A DNA stretch of 64,000 nt from Desmodus rotundus (lineage: Eukaryota; Chordata; Mammalia; Chiroptera; Phyllostomidae): NCBI RefSeq assembly GCF_022682495.2, contig NC_071390.1:149396583-149460582 (forward strand), given 5' to 3'. Positions 57,091 to 64,000 of the stretch are shown here, one piece after another. Each line of letters starts with the position of its first letter. The stretch's first letter is position 1. The notes below the pieces were generated by a model. It saw nothing but the letters and a program-made list of their open reading frames with translations, did no database searches and was not told the origin of the DNA. The position numbers and the translations under genes were made by a program.

Positions 57091-59461
57091 AGGTAAATTG
57101 CACCAAAAATTCCAAGTAGAACTAATACCTTTCCTTCTCAAACTATTTCATAAAGTTCAAGAGAAGGGAAGGCTCCCAAACTCATTTTACAAACCAGTAT
57201 TATCCTACTTCCAAAATCAGATAAAGACACTACAAAGAAAGAAAACTATAGGCCAATATCCCTGATGAACATAGGCACTAAAATCCTCAACAAAATATTA
57301 GCAAACCACATACAGAGATGCATCAAATAGGTCATACACCATGACCAAGTGGGATTTATTCTGGGAATGCAAGGCCAGTACAACATTTGCAAATTAAAAA
57401 ATGTAATTCAGCATGTAAACAAAATGAAGAATAAAATCATATAATCATATCAATACATGCAGTAAAAGCATTTGATAAAAGCCAGCACCCATTTATGATA
57501 AAAACTCTCAGCAAACTGTGAATAGAAGGAACATACCTAAACATAATAAAGGCCATATAACAAATCAACTGCCAGCATCGTATTCAATGGGCAAAAACTA
57601 TATAAACATGCCCCTTAAGATTGGGAACAAGACAGGGATGTCTGCTATCACCTGTCTTACTCAGCATAGTACTGGAAGTCCTAGCCACAGCAATCAGACA
57701 AGAAGAAGAAATAAAAGGCATCCAAATTGGAAAGGAAGAAGTAAAGCTGTCATTATTTGCTAATTACATAATACTGTATTTAGGGAACCCCAAAGATTCC
57801 AAGAAACTATCAGAACTGATAAACTGATTCAGTAAAGTAACAGTATACAAAATTAATATCCAGAAATCAGTTGCATTTTTATATGCCAATAACAAACTAA
57901 CAGAAAGGGAATTAAGAAAACAATCTCATTCACAATTGCTTCAAAATGAATAAAATACCTAGGAATAAACCTAACCAAGGACGTAAAAGACCTGTACTGA
58001 GAAAATTATAAGCTACTGAAGAAAGAAATTGAAGAAGATACAAATAAGTGGAATTACATATCATGTTCACGGACAGGAAGAATTACCATCATTAAAATGT
58101 CCACACTACCCAAAGCAATCTACAGATCCAATGCAATTCCTATCAAGATTCTGATGACATTTCACAGAACTAGAACAAATATTTTAAAAATTTACAGGGA
58201 ACCACAAAAGGCTCCACATAACAATAGTGATCCTGAGAAAAAACAAAATTGGAGGAATCACTCTGCCTAATATCAAACTGTACTATAAAGCCATAGTAAT
58301 CAAAGCAGCATGGTACTGGCATAACAACAGATACATAGATCAATGAAACAGAATAGAGAGCCCAGAAATCAACCCACACCTTTATAGTCAGTTAATATTT
58401 GACAGAGGAAACAAGTACATACAATGGGCTAAAGATAGTTTATTCAACAAATAGTGTCGGGAAAATTGAACGGGTACACGCAGAAAAATAAAACTAGGCC
58501 ACCTTCTTATACTCACACAAGAATAAATTCAAAATGGATTAAAGACTTAAATATTAGACCTGGAACCATAAAAATCATAGAAGAAATCATAGGCAGCAAA
58601 ATCTTGGACATTGCTTGTAGCAATATTTTGTTGGATATATCTTCCCAGGGAAGAGAAGCAAGGTAAAAATAAATAAATGGGACTACGTCAAACTAAAAAA
58701 ATTTTGCACAGCAAAGGAAATCATCAACAAAATAAAAAGACAGCCCACATATTGAGAGAACATATTCACCAATACATCTAACAAGGGTTTAACATTCCAA
58801 ATTTATAAAGAACTTAACAAAACTCAACACCAAAAAATAAAAAACCCGATTAAAAACTGGGCAAAGAACCTGAATACTTATCCAAAGAGGACATACAGAC
58901 CAATAGACATATAAAAAGATGCTCAACATCACTAATTATCAGAAAAATGTAAATTAAAAACAAAATGAGATATCATCTAACACCTGTCAGAATGGCTGTC
59001 ATCAATGAATCAACAAACAAGTGCTGGCACAGCTTAGAGAAAGGGGAACCCTTTTTGCACTGTTGGTGGAAATGCAGATTGGTGCACCCATTGTGGAAAG
59101 CAGTATCGAGGTACCTCAAAAAATTAAAAATGGATCTGCATTTCGACCCAGTAATCCCACTTCTAGGAATATACCCGAAGGAAGCCAAAACACTAATTTG
59201 AAAGAACATAAGCACCCCTATGTTCATTGGAACATTATTTACAATCGCCAAGATATAGAAGCAGCCTAAGTGTCCATCAGTAGATGAGTGGGTAAAACAA
59301 GTACGGGACAACACAATGGAATATTATTTGGCCATAAAAAGAACAAAATTTTACCCTTTGCTACAATATGGATGGACCTGGAGAACATTATGCTAAGTGA
59401 AATAAGCCAGTCAGAGAAAGACAAATACCATATGATTTCACTCATATGTGGAATCCAATGA
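57091..59461 (+). pseudogene. L1 ORF2 remnant (reverse transcriptase and C-terminal region)
   Basis: L1 ORF2 would encode endonuclease, reverse transcriptase and a Cys-rich C-terminus for target-primed reverse transcription. Here the endonuclease and start of the RT are missing. The RT block reads [20 protein letters not shown] and then [13 protein letters not shown]: the catalytic FADD is FANY (57756-57767), so both aspartates are lost. Near 59040-59190 the C-terminal block [18 protein letters not shown] and [11 protein letters not shown] is recognisable. Numerous stops and frameshifts break the frame. Confidence 0.9.
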
Positions 59462-59679
59462 ACAAACTGAACCAAAATGGGGACAGACCCACAGATTCAG
59501 AGCCAATGACAGCTGGTGGGGGGATGTTAGGGGGTTGAGGGATTGAGCAAAAAGGAAAAAGGACTCATGGACATGGACAATAGTGTGGTGATTGCTGGGG
59601 GGAGGGGATATAAGGGGACTAAATGATAATGGAAAAAAATACAATAGATTTTTTTAAAAAAGAACAAAAAATAAAAAAG
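57091..59679 (+). mobile_element. 5'-truncated L1, about 2.6 kb, with perfect 14-bp duplication
   Basis: Starts inside the reverse transcriptase domain and runs through the ORF2 C-terminus (stop TGA at 59459-59461), a 3' UTR (about 59462-59660) and an A-rich tail. TAAATCAGAATGCC is repeated at 57077-57090 and 59680-59693. The 3' UTR resembles that at 43429-43638, so both come from one bat L1 subfamily. It has no 5' UTR, ORF1 or endonuclease and cannot move by itself. Confidence 0.95.
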
Positions 59680-59704
59680 TAAATCAGAATGCCTTCTGCT
59701 TTAT

Positions 59705-59955
59705 TTATAATTGTAGTAATAACTAGAGTAAACATATCTTGTTCCACGGTATGTTCTAAATACTTTATATCCATTGTGTCACTTAATCATCATAACATAT
59801 GAATGAGGGAGACATTCATTGTCTTCCTTTTATTGATTAAAAAGTCCAGAGGCTCAGAAATGTAGACACTTGCTGAGGATCACAGAGCTAGTGAGAAAGC
59901 AGAGGCAGACTGTGGGGCCAGGTGTCTCTGCCTCCTGGGCCTGGACCCTTACCTA
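59705..59955 (+). repeat. MIR SINE
   Basis: 'tgtcacttaatcatcataac', 'agaggctcagaaatgtagac' and 'gatcacagagctagtgagaa' are MIR segments in order. Confidence 0.75.
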
Positions 59956-60819
59956 GTATGTTATACACTAGCTGCAAACAGGACCAGCCACTCATGTCGT
60001 CTGGCGGATACAGCTTTTCCCTAAAGGCAAGCTGTATGGGGAGCCAAATCATAATCAAGGTTGCTTGCCATGTGTGGAGAAAGAAAATACATGGAACCAT
60101 AGACTCTGAGAACTGGGAGGGAGTTTGCAATGATGCGGACAGCGCCGATGCCATGCAACCTCTCTCTCTTTCTCAGGTTCTGCACGTGGGGGCATCACAA
60201 AAGTGTCTTCCCGTGTTTTATTTTCACCACAATGAGTGCCTTTCCAGGAGATGGACACCAAAGTCAGGGTGCTAATTCTGCTCCAAATCTGTTAACTAGT
60301 TTTAAAATATCCTGATCTCAAGTTTTCCAGAACACACTACTTGCTTACTAAGTATAGAGCTCTTCTACTTCTGAATTTTTAAATGAATTGCACGAACTAG
60401 AATAAACAAAGAGGGTCTATTTTGACTGCTGTTAAAAATGGCCATAACAAGCATGCCCAGGCATTTTTACCTGTGAGCAGTTTGTTGATTTCTGCTTAAT
60501 TTCTAAGGTTTTTCCCCCAAAATTATTAACCACATCATATCCACTAAGTAGAAATACAATGAATGTGGAAGGACTATTGAAAATAGGTTAGCTATCACAA
60601 TTTTCCTTTTAAAGTGTAAGTGAGAGAAAAAGACCAATATTTCTTACAAAGTAGCACTGTGGATTTACTAAAAAATGGATGCACAAATAGTTTTCCATAA
60701 ATCAAACTGTGCAAAAGGGAAATTGCTCCTATACTCCCAAGAAAGGGATATTTTCAGGGCGTTGGCATCAGCAGCAAAAATCTTTTTGAGAAAACACAAA
60801 CAAATACTGTGTGTGCAAG
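59956..60819. other. Unclassified sequence
   Basis: No exon or clear repeat. Possible short old SINE near 60095-60170, not called. Confidence 0.3.
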
Positions 60820-61110
60820 TTTCATTACGTCAAATAATGTGTATTTGGCTGGGACAGTAAAGAGAGTTTATTTTTGTATTAAAATGACTCATCTCAGCTT
60901 TTGTCTTTTAAATTCTCGCAGCATTCCTGGGAGGGCTTTCCTGCATCAAGTTTGCATTGATAAACAACAGTCTTACCTAATCAGTCATTAAAAATGAGGA
61001 ATTTGTTTATGCACAACCATTTTCAACTGCAATTTTGTTTATGAACAAAGGAGAAAGGTAATTGCTGTATTAACTGATTTTTTTTTTTATTGCAATAGGG
61101 CACAGAGAGC
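60820..61110. other. Repeat-free AT-rich block, possible conserved non-coding element
   Basis: Contains an AP-1-like TGACTCA (about 60885-60891), forkhead-like 'tgataaacaac' (about 60958) and 'ttgtttatg' (61002). No transposon signature. Conservation cannot be judged from a single sequence. Confidence 0.25.
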
Positions 61111-61617
61111 TGCAATCAAAGAGAATCAAGAATCTCCAAATGTCAACAACTATAACATTCTTGTCTCTGAGCCAGTCACTCTGCCAAGGACTTCAGAATA
61201 GTGCGAGTGACCAGGCCTGGGCCAAGTGCCCTGTCCTAGAGGAGGGAGAGGGGAGGGAAACTCTGTCCAAACCACACAGAATAAGCACAATTGTTATGGA
61301 ATAGGGAAGAGTCAATCTCCAAAGAAAAGCCTGCTGAGAAGACAAATCACATGTCTATTACGGGACCCAAACAACAACCAAAAAAATCAGTCCTACACGA
61401 ATATAGCAGATGCACAGCGAGAATCACAACTAAACTTCTAGAACCTGTACCTGCCAACTAGCTGTGTTCCCACTGCAGTGCTGAGAGAGTAGCCTTAATT
61501 CCAAAATGCTCTCTTCAAGCAAAAGCATCTAAGGGAATGTTGTTATGAAAGTCAGAATGAGAGAGAGCACGAGCATGCTTGGAATGGAGAAGGTGAAGAA
61601 AAGAGGGGCCTTCTGTT

Positions 61618-61643
61618 GGGGGTGGGTGGTGGGGGTGGGTGGT
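61618..61643 (+). repeat. G-rich tract, G-quadruplex candidate
   Basis: G5, T, G3, TGGT, G5, T, G3, TGG: four runs of at least three G with loops of one to four bases. Confidence 0.85.
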
Positions 61644-62257
61644 AGAGGAGGAGAGTCATCCAGGCACCACATCTCAGGGTTGTCAGGAGAATGCTGCTTA
61701 TCCTTCTGTCAGTTGCCACTTGCTGCCTGTAGGCTGTTCACAGGGTCACTTCTTAGTGTCACAATCTAACCTGGATCTTTAAGAGGCTTGCTTGCCCCAG
61801 GGTGAAGCCAAGGCCAGGTAAGCAGTTTGACTATGAAGAAAGTTGGGAATGTAGGACCTCTAGCCTTTTCAAGTTTGAGGATAAAAAGGATTTTGTTTGC
61901 TTTTAAAATCTACTCCCATAGCCTAGGCAGATTTCTGGAAAAGAATCTAGCTCCCCCACCTTCTACCAAAAGCACAGCAAAGCATTCCTAAAAGTGCCGC
62001 TTGCAATTTAAGGCAGAGCCCTTTTTCATTTTTTTCCCACACTTTTCCATTTGACCTCGGGCCCTTCTTTCCCTGGAGAATAATCTGAGGTTCCCGAGGA
62101 ATCATGGCATGTCTGCTGTAGTAGCCCTCAGCCTCCGCATTCTTCCCTTTACCCTGCAGCTTAGATTGTTACCTTTGTGAATAAAATGTGCTCTGAGAGC
62201 TTGGCTTCTTGAGAGGTCTTCATAGCAAAGCCTTCAGGACTTTTCTCTGCGTGTCCC

Positions 62258-62302
62258 TTGTGTATGTGGGTATGTATATATGTGTGTGTGTCTGTCTGTG
62301 TC
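62258..62302 (+). repeat. TG/TATG-rich microsatellite
   Basis: Imperfect (TG)n with interspersed TATG and CTG units. Confidence 0.8.
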
Positions 62303-62314
62303 AACATGTTATTT

Positions 62315-62545
62315 AAAATTTATTTTTCAATTACAGTTGCCATACAACATATTAGTTTCAGGTGTAAAACAGTGATTAAATGTTCATGTGTTATGAAGTG
62401 ATCACTCGGATATGTCTAGTACCCATCTGACACCATACAGAGTTCTTACCAGTATTACTGACTACATTCCTTATGCTGTCCTTTACATCCTCATGACTAC
62501 TTTTATAATGAGCAGTTATCAGTAAGATGATATTAATAAAAAAAG
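62315..62545 (-). mobile_element. L1 3' end, antisense
   Basis: 'tttttcaattacagttgcca', 'ttagtttcaggtgtaaaaca', 'atgaagtgatcactcggata' and 'tctagtacccatctgacacc' are the reverse complement of an L1 3' UTR. Confidence 0.8.
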
Positions 62546-63249
62546 AAAGACAACTCCCTCTCAACTGGGCCAAAATCCAAGACCTCTTCCTTATCTAAAA
62601 CAGTGACTATGGAAGTCCTGTGTTCCATGCTTAAATTCTTGCCTTGCTCCAAGCTAATGGCTGATGATACCAGCAACATGCTTGAAAATTCAGGTCACAA
62701 CTTAACTCTGGGAAATGACATATTCAGAAGGGTATGAATAAAATGCAGCCGTCAATGCAGTGGTATCTGCTGAGCTCCAGCTCCTGCTTTCTGGAGATTG
62801 TATTATGTGTAGATGGCATTACCTCCTTCTATTATTTGCATCTTCTCCCAGTGCTTTGTCTAACACTCGGTTTCGTAGGATGCCATTCAGAGACTGACAG
62901 GGTGGCCTCCGGAGTGGAAAGGGCTTCCTATGCAAGTTTAAAGGGCAGTGGCTGTTCATAATTAGACCTGACAATTATTAAAGTTTGCCAGTGTGTCTCT
63001 ATGGAGAAGGAGAATTATGGGGCTACTAGAGATGGCAAAATATTCTGATACTTATGGTGAGCCTGCAGCTTAGCTTTCTAATAGTTGCAGTAGGAATTCA
63101 GAATCCCAGGCTACTGGGGTAGACTGTAGTTCTTGAATCTATGCACTTCACATTGCTGGCAGTTAAGACAGTCATATGGTCCACCTGCATAAAGCATTTC
63201 ACTGACTTCTCAGTGCTTTTACAAAAAAAGAAAAATAAATACCTTCTTA
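62546..63249. other. Unclassified sequence
   Basis: Nothing recognised. Confidence 0.3.
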
Positions 63250-63830
63250 ACATGCTCTATCCTTATATTGTCCCGGCTCCCTAAATATTTCCCCAGCCCC
63301 AGCTCTCACTACTCTCCACCTTATGGTGAGTTCCAGTTCGATCCCTCTTGCCTGTCACATTCCACCTTCCATGGGGCCTCTGCATCTGCTGCTCCCTTTG
63401 CCCAGAATTTTCTTTCTCCCTCATTAACTCCTTCTCACCCACATTTCAGTTCAAGGAAAGCTTCCTTGGAGAAGCCTCCCCTGATATCTGAAGGGGCGAA
63501 ATCTCCTTTAATATTTAGGTTTCCGAAGATGGGGATGTGGGACAGGGAAAGGCCTTCCCCCTTTTCCAATTGGAAAACTCCTGTTTAAACATCAAAGTCC
63601 AGCTCAGATGTTCCCTGTGCTATGGAGTTGTTCCTAATTCATCTGGACACCCCCTGTGGTTCACGACTTATCTTATCTATATCACTCACAGATTTGTTTG
63701 CTTGTTTATCTGATCACATTTCTGTCTTTCTACTCAATGTTTGGCTCTTGGAGGGCAAGAGCTTCATTGTATTCACCCTTGTACTTAGTCCCTATTTGCT
63801 TAATAAATATTTGCTGAATAAATGAATGAG
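63250..63830 (+). mobile_element. L2 3' fragment
   Basis: 'tctgctgctccctttgccca', 'ttggagaagcctcccctgat', 'cttggagggcaagagcttca' and 'ttaataaatatttgctgaat' run in L2 sense order to the 3' end. Confidence 0.8.
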
Positions 63831-63919
63831 TGACTAGGAGAAAAAATAAGGTGAAAATGTAGGAGAAAACAGGTAAGATACCAGTCTTTATTTATGAAAA
63901 AGCTGGTCATATTGCTGAG

Positions 63920-63958
63920 TATTTATTTGTTTGTTTATTTATTTGTTTGTTTTTGTTT
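63920..63958 (+). repeat. (TTTR)n microsatellite
   Basis: Mixed ttta and tttg units. Confidence 0.8.
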
Positions 63959-64000
63959 AAACCAGATACCTTTTGGACTACAGATTCATATATACCATTT

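Larger units (their letters stand above)
61111..62314. other. Unclassified sequence
   Basis: No exon or interspersed repeat recognised. It holds the G-rich tract at 61618-61643 and a TG-rich run at about 62258-62302. Confidence 0.35.

Noticed and set aside
1..64000. Bat rolling-circle (HeliBat), piggyBac or young mariner elements
   Set aside because: No sequence with their known ends was recognised, though small or diverged copies could be missed by eye.

Overview
This window reads as nuclear DNA of a bat. The main evidence is three copies of a tRNA-derived SINE that matches the VES family of yangochiropteran bats (8976-9212 minus, 50690-50899 plus, 54746-54950 plus), together with 5'-truncated L1 copies carrying lineage-type 3' ends. 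Everything else is the usual placental background of MIR, L2, old L1, MaLR LTRs, hAT-Charlie (MER5-type) and TcMar-Tigger elements. The species cannot be told from the sequence alone.

I find no supportable protein-coding exon, RNA gene, CpG island or CRISPR array. All open reading frames are short. Those with recognisable homology are LINE remnants: L1 ORF2 pieces at 15985-16271 and 57091-59461, and L2 reverse transcriptase pieces at 5800-8060 (minus) and 19300-19550 (plus). The longest, 176 residues on the minus strand at 16178-16708, overlaps an L1 3' end in antisense. The window is best described as an intergenic or deep intronic, AT-rich, repeat-dense stretch.

Layout. 0-10 kb: MIRs, a long minus-strand L2 (5800-8060) split by a solo LTR that has a TATA box, and an old L1 split by a VES SINE. 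10-20 kb: MIRs, MER5-type elements, a shrunken MaLR provirus with both LTRs (14184-15600), and two truncated L1 3' ends, one with a clean target-site duplication. 20-30 kb: two head-to-tail L2 ends, MIRs (one inverted pair), a MER5-type element with perfect terminal inverted repeats, a long MaLR LTR and an old antisense L1. 30-42 kb: a MaLR LTR containing a long polypurine and GATA tract, L2 split by a Tigger, a second Tigger-like element, a candidate ERV LTR and an MLT1 LTR. 42-54 kb: MIR, L2, a short young L1 end, a poly(T)-headed insertion candidate, and a second, weaker LTR candidate. 53-60 kb: an old L1, a MIR split by a VES SINE, and the largest single element, a 2.6 kb L1 (57091-59679) with a perfect 14-bp target-site duplication and a dead ORF2. 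60-64 kb: mostly unclassified sequence, including a possible conserved non-coding block, then an antisense L1 end and an L2 3' end.

No undescribed system is apparent. What can be reported is the insertion history, several sequences that may form non-B DNA, and a few unclassified segments worth a database search. Repeat family names were assigned by eye from remembered consensus features, so boundaries are approximate unless a duplication or terminal repeat is cited.
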